A DNA stretch of 64,000 nt from JAWOLE01 sp963815655 (GCA_963815655.1 CAWFHK010000001.1:2728001-2792000); one strand, 5' to 3'; shown: positions 8,381-15,738, counted from the stretch's first letter. The notes: generated from the letters alone by a model not told the origin. Numbers and translations are program-made.

Positions 8381-8854
8381 ATGAGGACTAAGATCGAGTA
8401 CGTGTTCCGCCGACCGAGATTCCCGGTCATGCTGGCCGTTGATCGCGAGCTGATCGCGGCGGCCTCACCGGCTGCCTTTCAACGCGAGATTGGGCAGCAG
8501 AATCTTCAGAAGACAGAGCCGATGGAAATGGTCGACGCTACGGGTGAAGGGTGGGCCTTCCATCCAGACCTGATGGTTGTTTCACCGCTCACTCTCAAGA
8601 AGCGGTGGAGAAAGGTCGATGTCATCCGGCTCTTCAACCAGAGCGACAATTCGCGGCGAATCGGTAAATCCTACCCGGAGGAGTACATCCCCCGCCGGTC
8701 GCTGGCGAGAATCATCGCCGAGGTATCGGCTCTGGCCGCTCACGCTCGGCGGAAGGAGCCCCGGCTCAACTCCAGCGTCTCGCCGAACCCGCGGCTGCAG
8801 CGGACTCGCTTGCGCTCGCCGCTGAGCCGCAAATCGTTCGGCGCCAGGTTATAG
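8381..8854 (+). CDS. cassette-encoded hypothetical protein with attC-encoded C-terminus
   Basis: A 157-residue protein; the ATG lies 17 bases after attC 2, behind a GGATCGAGG ribosome site. The first ~130 residues are well mixed (KIEYVFRRPRFPVMLAVDREL, MVVSPLTLKKRWRKVDVIRLFNQSD) and unlike any family I know. The last ~22 residues (NPRLQRTRLRSPLSRKSFG and on) are translation of attC 3, because the gene has no stop before the recombination site. The tail would therefore change or be lost if the cassette moved. Confidence 0.6.
   Translation: MRTKIEYVFRRPRFPVMLAVDRELIAAASPAAFQREIGQQNLQKTEPMEMVDATGEGWAFHPDLMVVSPLTLKKRWRKVDVIRLFNQSDNSRRIGKSYPEEYIPRRSLARIIAEVSALAAHARRKEPRLNSSVSPNPRLQRTRLRSPLSRKSFGARL
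8782..8842 (+). other. attC site 3 (short)
   Basis: GCCGAAC at 8782-8788 and GTTCGGC at 8836-8842, 61 bases: the same inner arms as the other sites but a shorter apical segment. Translated as the C-terminus of the upstream gene. Confidence 0.88.
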
Positions 8855-8864
8855 AGCGATCGTC

Positions 8865-10115
8865 ATGCGTTACCAGGATGTCTTTGTCCCTGGCGGCTTT
8901 CCGAGGCACACGTACAACCCCCGCGTCGACCTCGGGTTGGAACAGCGCCTCTCGGAAGTCAAGGACAACCTTTGCAAGCTCGTGACTGTCACCGGCCAGA
9001 CGAAGTCTGGCAAAACAGTGCTTACTCGAAAGGTGCTGCCCTTGGAGGAAGCGATCTGGATCGATGGCGGGACAGTGTCCTCAGAGGAGGAGTTCTGGCA
9101 ACTAATCTTGCAGCGCTTGAGGCTGTTTCAAAGCGTTGAGGAGGAGCATTCCGCCTCGCGCTCGGCTGAACTCGGCGCCTCAGGCAAGGCCGAAGCTAAC
9201 TTTCTAGTTGCGAAAGGTAGTGGAGAGCTGAGCGGTACGCTGGGGCAATCATCCGGGAAGAGCCAAAAGGGCTCCCGAACCGTCTCATCCAGGGTTGCCG
9301 CCCTTGCTGGGCTCAGAGAGGCCAACATTCCCCTGCTGATTGACGACTTTCATTATCTGCCGAAGGATCTGCAGGGGGATGTTGTCCGAGCTCTCAAACC
9401 TCTGATTTTCGACGGCCTCCCGGTCGTGGTTATCGCGATTCCCCATCGCCGATACGATGCGGTGAAGGTTGAGCGCGAAATGGCAGGTCGCATTCTTGCC
9501 ATCGAGATCCCTGCTTGGACGGAGGAAGAACTGCGGTTTATCCCCGACACGGGCTTCGCCCTTCTCGACTATTCATTGGCGGAGCCCGACTCTAACCGCC
9601 TTGCGGACGAGGCGATCGGTAGCCCTCACCTCATGCAAGACTTTTGCAGGGGAATCGCAAAGCAGCATGGTGCGGCAACTGGGGCGGTCGGACAACTCAA
9701 CCTCTCGGCTGACGACGTCGACGTGGTTCTCCGTGAGGTTGCCGACACAATTGGCCGTCCCATCTTTGAAAAACTGGCTCGCGGCCCGAGGCAGCGTACC
9801 GACCGGATTACCAGACACCTGAAGGACGGTCGCGAGGTCGACATTTATGAGCTCATCCTGCAGGCCCTGGCCAGCCTTCGCCCAGGGCTAATAAGCCTCG
9901 AGTACGAGGATCTCCGCGCCGCGATTCGCGAGGTCTCGGCATCTCAAATTCCTCAGCTGCACGAGGTGGCTCGCGTTCTGAAGCACATGGCGACCATCGC
10001 CGCGAGCGACCAAAGCTCCACCCCCGTAATCGACTTTGAGGAGGAGGAGAAGAAGTTACACATCACAGACCCATTCTTCGCGTTTTACTTGAGGTGGGGC
10101 GATCTGTACACCTGA
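8865..10115 (+). CDS. cassette-encoded AAA/STAND-like ATPase
   Basis: A 416-residue protein, large for a cassette gene. Walker A is GQTKSGKT at residues 44-51. Walker B is LLIDDFHYL near residue 156, followed by a strand VVVIAIPHRRYD where sensor 1 sits. The C-terminal region ends DPFFAFYLRWG, a motif I associate with archaeal-type AAA ATPases with a winged-helix tail (DPF-xFYxR). A Ser/Ala-rich insert (residues ~90-140) interrupts the ATPase core. It fills one cassette alone. A regulatory or defence role is plausible by analogy with similar single-gene ATPases, but nothing in the sequence proves it. Confidence 0.75.
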   Translation: MRYQDVFVPGGFPRHTYNPRVDLGLEQRLSEVKDNLCKLVTVTGQTKSGKTVLTRKVLPLEEAIWIDGGTVSSEEEFWQLILQRLRLFQSVEEEHSASRSAELGASGKAEANFLVAKGSGELSGTLGQSSGKSQKGSRTVSSRVAALAGLREANIPLLIDDFHYLPKDLQGDVVRALKPLIFDGLPVVVIAIPHRRYDAVKVEREMAGRILAIEIPAWTEEELRFIPDTGFALLDYSLAEPDSNRLADEAIGSPHLMQDFCRGIAKQHGAATGAVGQLNLSADDVDVVLREVADTIGRPIFEKLARGPRQRTDRITRHLKDGREVDIYELILQALASLRPGLISLEYEDLRAAIREVSASQIPQLHEVARVLKHMATIAASDQSSTPVIDFEEEEKKLHITDPFFAFYLRWGDLYT

Positions 10116-10163
10116 GAGAGCTGCGCGTAACGCACCACTTGGGCGACAGCCAATGAACGCCAC

Positions 10164-10233
10164 GCCGAACAATGCGCTGCAGCGGACTCGCTGCGCTCCG
10201 CTCCGCTCGCCGCTGAGCTTGGGGCCGTTCGGC
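10164..10233 (+). other. attC site 4
   Basis: GCCGAAC at 10164-10170 and GTTCGGC at 10227-10233. Left inner arm GCGCTGCAGCGG, right CCGCTGAGCTT: the second arm subtype of this array. It is preceded by AATGAACGCCAC, also present upstream of sites 7 and 10. Confidence 0.88.
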
Positions 10234-10270
10234 GAGTTGTAAATTGGGGGGAAGGGGCGCAAGAGGCATT

Positions 10271-10780
10271 GTGAAGATAACCAGGACAGACGATACCCCT
10301 GCTGAGGCGTTCTTGAGCACGGCACGGGAGTTTCACGTTGCTGCTAAAGCATTGCTGCCGCTTTACAAGGAAGCGCCATCACCGGTTTACTTCCTCTTTA
10401 GCCATGTCATTGAGCTTGCGCTGAAGGCTTACCTTCGCTCCCACCGGCTCACAGTGCCTCGGGGGCAGGAGGGGCATAACCTCAGAGAGCTGCTCGAACG
10501 CTGCGCCAAGACCGGCCTTTGGGTTAGTCAAGATCTGCTGAATATCGTCCAGCTTCTAAACTACGAGCATGTCCGCCATGGCTTCCGGTACTTTCTGTTC
10601 GAATCGACAGGCCGGCCCGAAATCAGTTTTCTGCGCGACACCGTCGATTCCCTAATCCGAGTGGTTGAAGAGGAAGTGAAAATGAGACCCGACACCTCGC
10701 CATCTGGCGCGGTCCTGAAGGCCATCGTCGGTAGGCCTGAAGAGCAGCCGGGTTCCCCACGGCGCAAGGTCCAATCGTAG
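10271..10780 (+). CDS. cassette-encoded HEPN-like protein
   Basis: A 169-residue protein. I place the start at GTG 10271, seven bases after AAGAGG; the longer TTG start at 10244 would sit almost on the attC. It is all-helical in appearance: EAFLSTAREFHVAAKALLP, YFLFSHVIELALKAYLRSH, then GHNLRELLERC and LNIVQLLNYEH. A two-helix ELALKAYL plus a GHNL-LL segment is typical of HEPN-family proteins, some of which are RNases or their partners. The RxxxxH nuclease motif is not clearly present, so activity is doubtful. Confidence 0.6.
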   Translation: MKITRTDDTPAEAFLSTAREFHVAAKALLPLYKEAPSPVYFLFSHVIELALKAYLRSHRLTVPRGQEGHNLRELLERCAKTGLWVSQDLLNIVQLLNYEHVRHGFRYFLFESTGRPEISFLRDTVDSLIRVVEEEVKMRPDTSPSGAVLKAIVGRPEEQPGSPRRKVQS

Positions 10781-10827
10781 TTGGAAGAAATGGCAGGCCA
10801 GAGCTGGCACATTTCCGCGCAGCTCCC

Positions 10828-10903
10828 GCCGAACACGCGGCTTCAGCGGACTCGCGTCCGCCCTTCGGGCGGCCGCTCGCCGCTGAGCCGCCAGCCGTTG
10901 GGC
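10828..10903 (+). other. attC site 5
   Basis: GCCGAAC at 10828-10834 and GTTGGGC at 10897-10903, 76 bases. The apical part is a strong palindrome (GTCCGCCC to GGGCGGCC). Confidence 0.88.
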
Positions 10904-11302
10904 GACCGGGCGCTACTCGCGGTTGTGCTCACCTTCGCGCTTCTCCAAGGCTGTACGAACTGTCACACGAGCACCGTCTGGAAGTCGAGCGGAGCGGATT
11001 CGCTGCAGGGCGAAGTGCTGCATCGTCGCTGCGGAACCGCGATGGGCTACTTTATTCAGCTGTACGAGCCGGGGTACCACCCGTCAGGACAGGTCGACGA
11101 CAGGGCTGTGGTCTTGGCGGTGTCGTGTGACTGCCCGACGGCGGGAGAGTCGCCGTACCGCATCGAGTTTTTGCCCGAGCATCGAGTCCGCATCTCGCGC
11201 GACCTCTCCCGATCGGTCCCCATTTCATCTTTTCATTTGATAAGGTCGCAGACTGAAACCGCGGGGTGGCACGTTGAGTTCGGGCCTGGAATCACGAGCT
11301 AA
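10898..11302 (+). CDS. cassette-encoded putative lipoprotein
   Basis: A frame open from 10781 runs through attC 5, but the cassette's own part starts at TTG 10898, inside the attC core. It gives a short hydrophobic leader (LLAVVLTFALLQGC) with a lipobox-like Cys, followed by ~110 residues with six further Cys (TNCHTS, HRRCGTAM, VSCDCPTAG). The mature part is beta-rich and unassigned. If the start is right, translation begins in recombination-site sequence shared by all cassettes, so a conserved attC-borne start could serve whatever cassette follows. The start is uncertain because no ribosome site is clear. Confidence 0.5.
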   Translation: MGDRALLAVVLTFALLQGCTNCHTSTVWKSSGADSLQGEVLHRRCGTAMGYFIQLYEPGYHPSGQVDDRAVVLAVSCDCPTAGESPYRIEFLPEHRVRISRDLSRSVPISSFHLIRSQTETAGWHVEFGPGITS

Positions 11303-11314
11303 TCAACTGTCGCC

Positions 11315-11390
11315 GCCCAACAACGCGCTGCAGCGGACTCGCGGCCGCCCTGCGGGCGGCCACTCGCCGCTGAGCTTGGGGCCGTTCGGC
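11315..11390 (+). other. attC site 6
   Basis: GCCCAAC at 11315-11321 (fits RYYYAAC) and GTTCGGC at 11384-11390. The apical palindrome is of the GCCGCCCTGCGGGCGGC type. Confidence 0.88.
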
Positions 11391-11650
11391 GACAGGCGTT
11401 CAAGCAGGGCGCCGGCCCGGCGTTCCCCGCTGGCGGAGCTCGCATGAGGAGCCGTGGCGAACCGAGCTACCTTCCACCACGTCAAGCGCCGGCGGTCGGT
11501 GCCGGACAGTGCAGGGCATTTCATCGGCAGGGAATCGGGGAGTATCGTGGCGTCGGTCAGTTCTCCTCAATGAACGCCACGCCGAACACCGCGCTTCAGC
11601 GGACTCGCGTCCGCCCTGCGGGCGGCCGCTCGCCGCTGAGCTTAAAGCCG
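11385..11650 (+). other. gene-less cassette
   Basis: A 266-base cassette without a credible gene. Its last ~110 bases (from the CGGTCGGTGCCGG at about 11490 to GAACGCCACGCCGAAC) align with 13225-13326, the stretch before attC 10, suggesting duplication of a non-coding cassette end. It might carry a promoter or a small RNA; no -35/-10 pair is obvious. Confidence 0.55.
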
Positions 11651-11656
11651 TTCGGC
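11581..11656 (+). other. attC site 7
   Basis: GCCGAAC at 11581-11587 and GTTCGGC at 11650-11656. The right inner arm is CCGCTGAGCTTAAAG, a variant of the site-4 subtype. Confidence 0.88.
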
Positions 11657-11686
11657 GACTTGCGCTTTCTCGAGAGGGCCTGAACC

Positions 11687-12064
11687 GTGTCGTCACTGAG
11701 ATCCGATGCTCTCGGTTGGCTGTCCTCGCGCTGGAACGTGGAGGGCGAACCGACCTACACCTCGAAGTTCTACGTACCTGAAAAGTCCTGGACTGGTCAG
11801 GCCGCTTGGTGGCTTGAAATCCCCCGCGACGTCATCAACAACTCTGGATCTGGAAACCTCCACCTGCTTTGCCAGACGGCACCTCGCCTCTCGGAGTTTC
11901 ACTACCTCAGAGTTCCGGCAGACTTTCTCAGGCGAAATCTGTCCAAGCTCGCTTTGCGTGATAACGGCAGGGTCAGCCTTTTTCTCTCGGCCGAACCGAG
12001 TGACCAGTTCGTGGAGAGAAGAGGGAGCGGTAAGCTCCCGTTTGCCTCATTCCTCGTGTCATGA
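11687..12064 (+). CDS. cassette-encoded conserved hypothetical protein
   Basis: A 125-residue protein starting at GTG behind GAGAGGG. It is a compact alpha/beta sequence: TYTSKFYVPEKSW, GQAAWWLEIPRDVI, NLHLLCQTAP, EFHYLRVPADFL, GRVSLFLSAEP, RGSGKLPFASFL. I recall similar proteins among accessory genes of other genomes, but I know no function. It shares its cassette with the small membrane zinc-ribbon gene 33 bases downstream. Confidence 0.7.
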   Translation: MSSLRSDALGWLSSRWNVEGEPTYTSKFYVPEKSWTGQAAWWLEIPRDVINNSGSGNLHLLCQTAPRLSEFHYLRVPADFLRRNLSKLALRDNGRVSLFLSAEPSDQFVERRGSGKLPFASFLVS

Positions 12065-12097
12065 GAAGCGATCTCAAAACTTGAGAGGAGGGCAAGA

Positions 12098-12322
12098 ATG
12101 GGGAAAATCCTGGGGAGCATCATCGCTCTTGTCGGGGTCTACTTCTTCCTGACAGGATTCGTTCTCGGCGGAATCTTCGGCTGCCTTCTTGGGATCCTGA
12201 TCCTAATCGTGGCATTTCGCGGACCGACCAAGAAATGTCAGTTTTGTGCCTCCCAAATCCCGGCAGCCGCACAGGTCTGCCCTCGTTGCCAACGCGATCT
12301 TGCGGCGAAGTCGACGCCGTGA
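12098..12322 (+). CDS. cassette-encoded small membrane zinc-ribbon protein
   Basis: A 74-residue protein with an excellent ribosome site (GAGGAGGG) before ATG. Residues 5-42 are one or two membrane segments (ILGSIIALVGVYFFLTGFVLGG and LLGILILIVAF). The tail is a zinc ribbon with CQFC and CPRC knuckles, the usual double-zinc-ribbon half motif. The topology suggests a cytosolic zinc knuckle tethered to the membrane. It is the second gene of a two-gene cassette. Confidence 0.75.
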   Translation: MGKILGSIIALVGVYFFLTGFVLGGIFGCLLGILILIVAFRGPTKKCQFCASQIPAAAQVCPRCQRDLAAKSTP

Positions 12323-12359
12323 GTCATGGGGTTGGATGTGGCCTGAACATGTCGCACGC

Positions 12360-12429
12360 GCCGAACACGCGGCTTCAGCGGACTCGCTCCGCTCCGCTGC
12401 GCTCGCCGCTGAGCCGTAAACCGTTCGGC
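12360..12429 (+). other. attC site 8
   Basis: GCCGAAC at 12360-12366 and GTTCGGC at 12423-12429. Almost identical to sites 1 and 2. Confidence 0.9.
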
Positions 12430-12494
12430 GACAGCTTGTCGTGAAAGTGAGGAATTCGAGAAATAAGGTTGGGCCACCGGCTGGGAGTTCCGAC

Positions 12495-12719
12495 GTGAGG
12501 CTGGAGAATATTGAATTCCTGCTGAAAGGCCACGGGGACATCACATTTGGTTGCATCGGCCCTATCCGCTGCGCCGCAACGGCAGCCGGCGATGGCAACA
12601 CACTGGCTATGCTTGTTCGCCGCCCGCGCGAGTCCTTCGTCGCACTGTTGGTGCGTCTCGATACGGCTATTGGCGATGCAATGGAGCAGGACATCATCGT
12701 GGATGAAATCAATGGTTAG
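12495..12719 (+). CDS. cassette-encoded small hypothetical protein
   Basis: A 74-residue protein if translation starts at GTG 12495, eight bases after GGGAG; an upstream GTG at 12441 would add 18 basic residues. The content (RLENIEFLLKGHGDITFGCIG, NTLAMLVRRPRESFVALLVRLD, DAMEQDIIVDEING) reads as a small alpha/beta domain. No family recognised. It is the only gene of its cassette. Confidence 0.6.
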   Translation: MRLENIEFLLKGHGDITFGCIGPIRCAATAAGDGNTLAMLVRRPRESFVALLVRLDTAIGDAMEQDIIVDEING

Positions 12720-12776
12720 CTGGTGGCTGAGGCTCTACGCCATCAACGACGGTTCGCAACACCCGTCCTTATTCTT

Positions 12777-12846
12777 GCCGAACACAGCGCTGCACCGGAC
12801 GCCAGCGGCTGCGCCGCTGTCGCCGGTGAGCTTTAAGACGTTCGGC
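12777..12846 (+). other. attC site 9 (divergent)
   Basis: GCCGAAC at 12777-12783 and GTTCGGC at 12840-12846. Inner arms differ from the rest (GCGCTGCACCGGACG against CGCCGGTGAGCTTTA) but pair in the same way, with the extra base retained. Covariation of the arms supports a folded site. Confidence 0.85.
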
Positions 12847-12869
12847 GACGGACAAGTGCAGGACGCCAC

Positions 12870-13124
12870 ATGAGCAAGGGAAATGCCCGGCGTTCCAAAC
12901 TTGTGCCTGTTGGGATCTTCTTGTTCGGCGTGGCTCTGTTCCTCCCGGGTACGATGTTCAAGCTTGCAGAGAAGGCGAGTACTGACACGGGCAGATTAGC
13001 GTTGGCAATACTCGGCGATTCCTTCGCCGCGTGCTTTTTCGTGGGTCTCGCATGCGTGATTATTGGAGTCCTCCGAAATCGCCGTTGGCGTAAAGAAAGC
13101 ACTCCAGAGGGCGCAGCCCCGTGA
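12870..13124 (+). CDS. cassette-encoded two-TM membrane protein
   Basis: An 84-residue protein starting at ATG with a basic N-terminus (KGNARRSK). Two hydrophobic helices follow: LVPVGIFLFGVALFLPG and SFAACFFVGLACVIIGVL. It ends in a basic loop and acidic tail. No motif indicates function. About 195 gene-free bases follow before attC 10, in part a duplicate of the end of the gene-less cassette. Confidence 0.65.
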   Translation: MSKGNARRSKLVPVGIFLFGVALFLPGTMFKLAEKASTDTGRLALAILGDSFAACFFVGLACVIIGVLRNRRWRKESTPEGAAP

Positions 13125-13319
13125 CATCGCTATCGTTCAAGCCGGGCGCCGGGGCGTGGCGACTCCCGGAGTTCCGGCCCGCGAGAATTGCGGTGGTGAA
13201 TCGAATTGCTTCCATCGCATCGCGCCCCGGCGTTCGGTGCCGGTCAGCGCGTGGCCTCCAATCGGCAGAGCCGCGAGGGCGTATCGTGGTGCCGGTTAGG
13301 ACTCCTCGATGAACGCCAC

Positions 13320-13395
13320 GCCGAACAACGCGCTTCAGCGGACTCGCGTCCGCCCTGCGGGCGGCCGCTCGCCGCTGAGCTTGGGGCCGTTAGCC
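13320..13395 (+). other. attC site 10
   Basis: GCCGAAC at 13320-13326 and GTTAGCC at 13389-13395: a mixed core, as expected when a cassette with a different terminal half has recombined here. Confidence 0.87.
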
Positions 13396-13406
13396 GAAAC
13401 CGGACA

Positions 13407-13646
13407 ATGAGCCCTACGGTATTTCGAGAGGGTCGGATCCGGGTCTTCTTCTTCTCGCGCGAAGAGGCTCGAATGCACGTCCATGTGCAATCAGCTGAGG
13501 CAGAAGCGAAGTTCTGGATGGAACCTCGGATCGAGCTGGCAGCCAATTTCGGCGTTCCAGATCGAGAGGTTGGTAGAATCCTCAAGTTGCTAGAGAGGCG
13601 CAAGGATGAAATCAGAGAAGCTTGGCAGCACCACCTTTCACGCTGA
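13407..13646 (+). CDS. DUF4160 protein, putative toxin-antitoxin component
   Basis: A 79-residue protein; the frame is open further upstream but the ATG at 13407, 12 bases after attC 10, gives the family N-terminus SPTVFREGRIRVFFFSREE. MHVHV follows (the H-x-HV feature of DUF4160), then AKFWMEP-IELA and a C-terminal helix with EIxxAW. DUF4160 genes are commonly paired with DUF2442 genes and regarded as a probable toxin-antitoxin system. Here the DUF2442 gene overlaps its 3' end by 41 bases. Which partner is toxic is not established by the sequence. Confidence 0.8.
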   Translation: MSPTVFREGRIRVFFFSREEARMHVHVQSAEAEAKFWMEPRIELAANFGVPDREVGRILKLLERRKDEIREAWQHHLSR

Positions 13647-13869
13647 GGTGGCCAACATTTCGGGGCAGGGCTTCTGGCTCTTTCTCGGAGACCGGGAGCT
13701 GTTCGTGCCTTTCGAAGCCTTCCCTTGGTTCAAGGATGCTGCGGTTTCCAAGATCCTGAACGTCCTGAGGCCCCAGGAAGATCATCTGTACTGGCCGGAC
13801 CTGGACGTGGATTTGGCCGTCGAATCCATTGAGCACCCAGAGCGGTTCCCTCTCAGCTGGCGCGGCTAA
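13606..13869 (+). CDS. DUF2442 protein, putative toxin-antitoxin partner
   Basis: An 87-residue protein. It shows the family pattern: an N-terminal beta strand pair (FWLFLGDRELFVPFEAFPWF), then helix and LRPQEDHLYWPDLDVDLAVESIEHPERFPL, with the W-P-LD-DL-VE-I core. The start lies inside the DUF4160 gene, indicating translational coupling. The TAA stop lies within the first box of attC 11, so gene and recombination site share bases. Confidence 0.82.
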   Translation: MKSEKLGSTTFHAEVANISGQGFWLFLGDRELFVPFEAFPWFKDAAVSKILNVLRPQEDHLYWPDLDVDLAVESIEHPERFPLSWRG

Positions 13870-13939
13870 CACGGCGCTGCAGCGGACTCGCGTCCGCCCT
13901 GCGGGCGGTCGCTCGCCGCTGAGCTTGGGGCCGTTAGAC
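13864..13939 (+). other. attC site 11
   Basis: GGCTAAC at 13864-13870 and GTTAGAC at 13933-13939; the right box fits GTTRRRY exactly. Contains the stop codon of the DUF2442 gene. Confidence 0.87.
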
Positions 13940-13989
13940 GACAGGGCGTTCAGATCGGCCGGACCGGTCGCCGGCGGTAGACTTCATCG

Positions 13990-14265
13990 GTGGTTTACGA
14001 ATGGGATTGGGACAAGGCAGCCGGGAATCTCAAGAAGCACGGCGTCGCCTTCACGGAGGCCGCGACGATGTTCCTAGACCCGCTGGCGGTGACCTACCAG
14101 GAACCGGACCATTCGGAAGGGGAGCAACGGTACATCACCATTGGCGAATCCACTGGCGAGCGAGTTATCATGGTGGCCCATCTTGACCGAGGTGACCGCA
14201 TCCGGATCATCAGCGCCAGGAGGGCAACGCGAAAAGAGGCTCATGAGTACCGGGAGACAAGATAG
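13990..14265 (+). CDS. brnT: BrnT-family toxin
   Basis: A 91-residue protein starting at GTG. It matches the BrnT ribonuclease-toxin family from end to end: VYEWDWDKAAGNLKKHGVAF at the N-terminus (the E/D-W-D-x-xKA-xN-xKHGV signature), EAATMFLDPLAVTY, GEQRYITIGES, then DRIRIISARRATRKE. BrnT toxins fold like RelE-type RNases and are neutralised by the downstream gene product. That gene overlaps by 23 bases. In an integron such a pair would stabilise the array. Confidence 0.88.
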   Translation: MVYEWDWDKAAGNLKKHGVAFTEAATMFLDPLAVTYQEPDHSEGEQRYITIGESTGERVIMVAHLDRGDRIRIISARRATRKEAHEYRETR

Positions 14266-14497
14266 GAAGCGCTCGGATAACCTCAGGCCAGAGTACGACT
14301 TGTCGGCTCTCGGTCCAGGAGTTCGCGGGAAGTATTTTCGACGGGCCACGGCAGGCACGAACCTCGTACTGATTGAACCGGAGCTTTCCAGGGCGTTTCC
14401 AACTGGCAAGGCGGTTAACGATGCCCTGCGAAAGCTCGTCAAGAAGGCTTCCGCCGTACCGGCAAGAAAGCGGCGTTCGCATCGGCGGGCCGTCTAA
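14243..14497 (+). CDS. probable antitoxin partner of BrnT
   Basis: An 84-residue protein; the start at ATG 14243 follows AGAGG and overlaps the toxin gene. After a basic N-terminus it has LRPEYDLSALGPGVRGKYF, TNLVLIEPELSRAFP and AVNDALRKLV, a pattern of many small antitoxin-like proteins. Canonical BrnA has a ribbon-helix-helix core; here the AVNDALR segment could be that helix, but I cannot confirm it. The TAA stop lies within the first box of attC 12. Confidence 0.75.
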   Translation: MSTGRQDRKRSDNLRPEYDLSALGPGVRGKYFRRATAGTNLVLIEPELSRAFPTGKAVNDALRKLVKKASAVPARKRRSHRRAV

Positions 14498-14567
14498 CGC
14501 GCGGCTGCAGCGGACTCGCGTCCGCCCTTCGGGCGGCCGCTCGCCGCTGAGCCGCAAGCCGTTAGGC
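14492..14567 (+). other. attC site 12
   Basis: GTCTAAC at 14492-14498 and GTTAGGC at 14561-14567: both boxes fit the RYYYAAC/GTTRRRY consensus exactly. Left inner arm GCGGCTGCAGCGG has the extra base. Confidence 0.92.
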
Positions 14568-14677
14568 CGCCGCGTGGAGGTCATCTCGACCAGAAGGGCA
14601 GGTCCACAGGCACTGACGGCTTCAACATCGCGTCGAAATCATGCGACCGGCACAGAATGCTCCTGGAGGTCACGGCC

Positions 14678-15262
14678 ATGAGTCGACTCCTCAGCGCTTC
14701 GATTGCGACGCTGTGCGTTGCGGCGACCGTCTGTCTGGGTCAGTCACCCCGACCCGCGCCCGCGATGGTGAGCCTCACCAAGGCACTCGCCGGAACCTGG
14801 ACGACCACGTACGACACCTTCATTTCTGACGTGCCGACCGCCGACAGCACCGCGCGCGGGGAAGTGGTGTGGGAGGTTGGGCCGGGCGGGTTCACCCTCC
14901 TCGAGAAAGAGCACGTGTCGACGGCATCCGGCGAACAGTTTCTTCTCCTGATCGTGTGGTGGGACGACAGCACGCACAGACTCCGGGCCATGCGCTGTGA
15001 CAACTCGGGTGCCGAGGCATGTGACGTGACCTCGCATGCCAATTCGACCCTGTCATGGGATGGCAAGGCGTTAGTGCTCGACTTCGGGTTCGTTGATGGG
15101 AGCAGGCAGATGCGGTGGCACGGAGTCTGGTCCGACATTACCGCAACGTCCTTCACAGAGACGGGCGACGTGGGCGAAGCGAAGGGCACATTGAAGCGAG
15201 TGTTGACGGGTCATGCGATGCGCGTCAATCACAGGTCGCGGGATTCGTCGCCAGCACACTGA
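14678..15262 (+). CDS. exported DUF1579-like protein in cassette 13
   Basis: A 194-residue protein. The ATG at 14678 is preferred because GGAGG precedes it; an in-frame ATG at 14657 is weaker. It has a signal peptide (LLSASIATLCVAATVCLGQS). The mature part resembles DUF1579/lipocalin-like small beta barrels: LAGTWTTTYDTF, VWEVGPGGFTLLEKE, LIVWWDDSTHRLRAM, and KALVLDFGFVDG. It is exported and so unlike the other cassette genes. Its attC is missing; an IS481 fragment starts within ~15 bases of its stop. Confidence 0.7.
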   Translation: MSRLLSASIATLCVAATVCLGQSPRPAPAMVSLTKALAGTWTTTYDTFISDVPTADSTARGEVVWEVGPGGFTLLEKEHVSTASGEQFLLLIVWWDDSTHRLRAMRCDNSGAEACDVTSHANSTLSWDGKALVLDFGFVDGSRQMRWHGVWSDITATSFTETGDVGEAKGTLKRVLTGHAMRVNHRSRDSSPAH

Positions 15263-15276
15263 GGTTCTGAGCAGCC

Positions 15277-15738
15277 GGGGAGATAGCTTACAGAATAGAC
15301 CGGGGACATGGTTTACACAACGTTGTGGTGGAAAGGGCCTTGGGGCCTGGAGCGTTCTCCTTTCTGTAGCGCGTAGTAGTAGTAGGCCTGTGGGCGACTG
15401 CGCGGAATCGCAAAGCGATTTCCGAAGGCGTCCATAGGCGGCGCTTCGTGCTCTTTCAATCGAGTCGGGCTCCGTGGAGCGTCAGTCGTCCTCGTGGAAC
15501 CGGCCGATCAGGAGGGAGCCGAAGTAGAGAGACCAGACACCGTCGTCGACTTCTTCCAGACCGACCTTCTGCTCGAGGATGCTGGTGCTGATGTTGACCC
15601 ACCCCTTCTTCCAGCGGATGCCGCCGTTGCGGCTGACGCGGCGGACCTCGAAGTGGCCGGGGTACTCCAGCGGCGGGAGCCGCTCGGGTTATCGGTCCGG
15701 ATCGCCTCGGGCAGCCCGTAGGCACGGAAGACGAGCTC
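15277..15738 (-). pseudogene. IS481-family element remnant (transposase C-terminus, internally deleted and frameshifted)
   Basis: Read on the minus strand, 15738-15690 encodes ELVFRAYGLPEAIRTDN, the strand and Asp of the DDE catalytic core. The next codons jump, in another frame, to PERLPPLEYPGHFEVRRVS, then RNGGIRWKKGWVN and EEVDDGVWSLYFGSLLIGRF, ending at TGA 15482-15484; these are characteristic of the C-terminus of IS481 transposases. The ~120 residues normally between the two parts are deleted. At 15290-15325, ACCGGGGACATGGTTTACA resembles the terminal sequence of such elements. The remnant lies between a cassette gene and half an attC site. Confidence 0.8.

Noticed and set aside
13206..13406. 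N-terminal extension of the DUF4160 gene
   Set aside because: The extra 67 residues translate the preceding non-coding cassette end and attC 10; the ATG at 13407 gives the family N-terminus.
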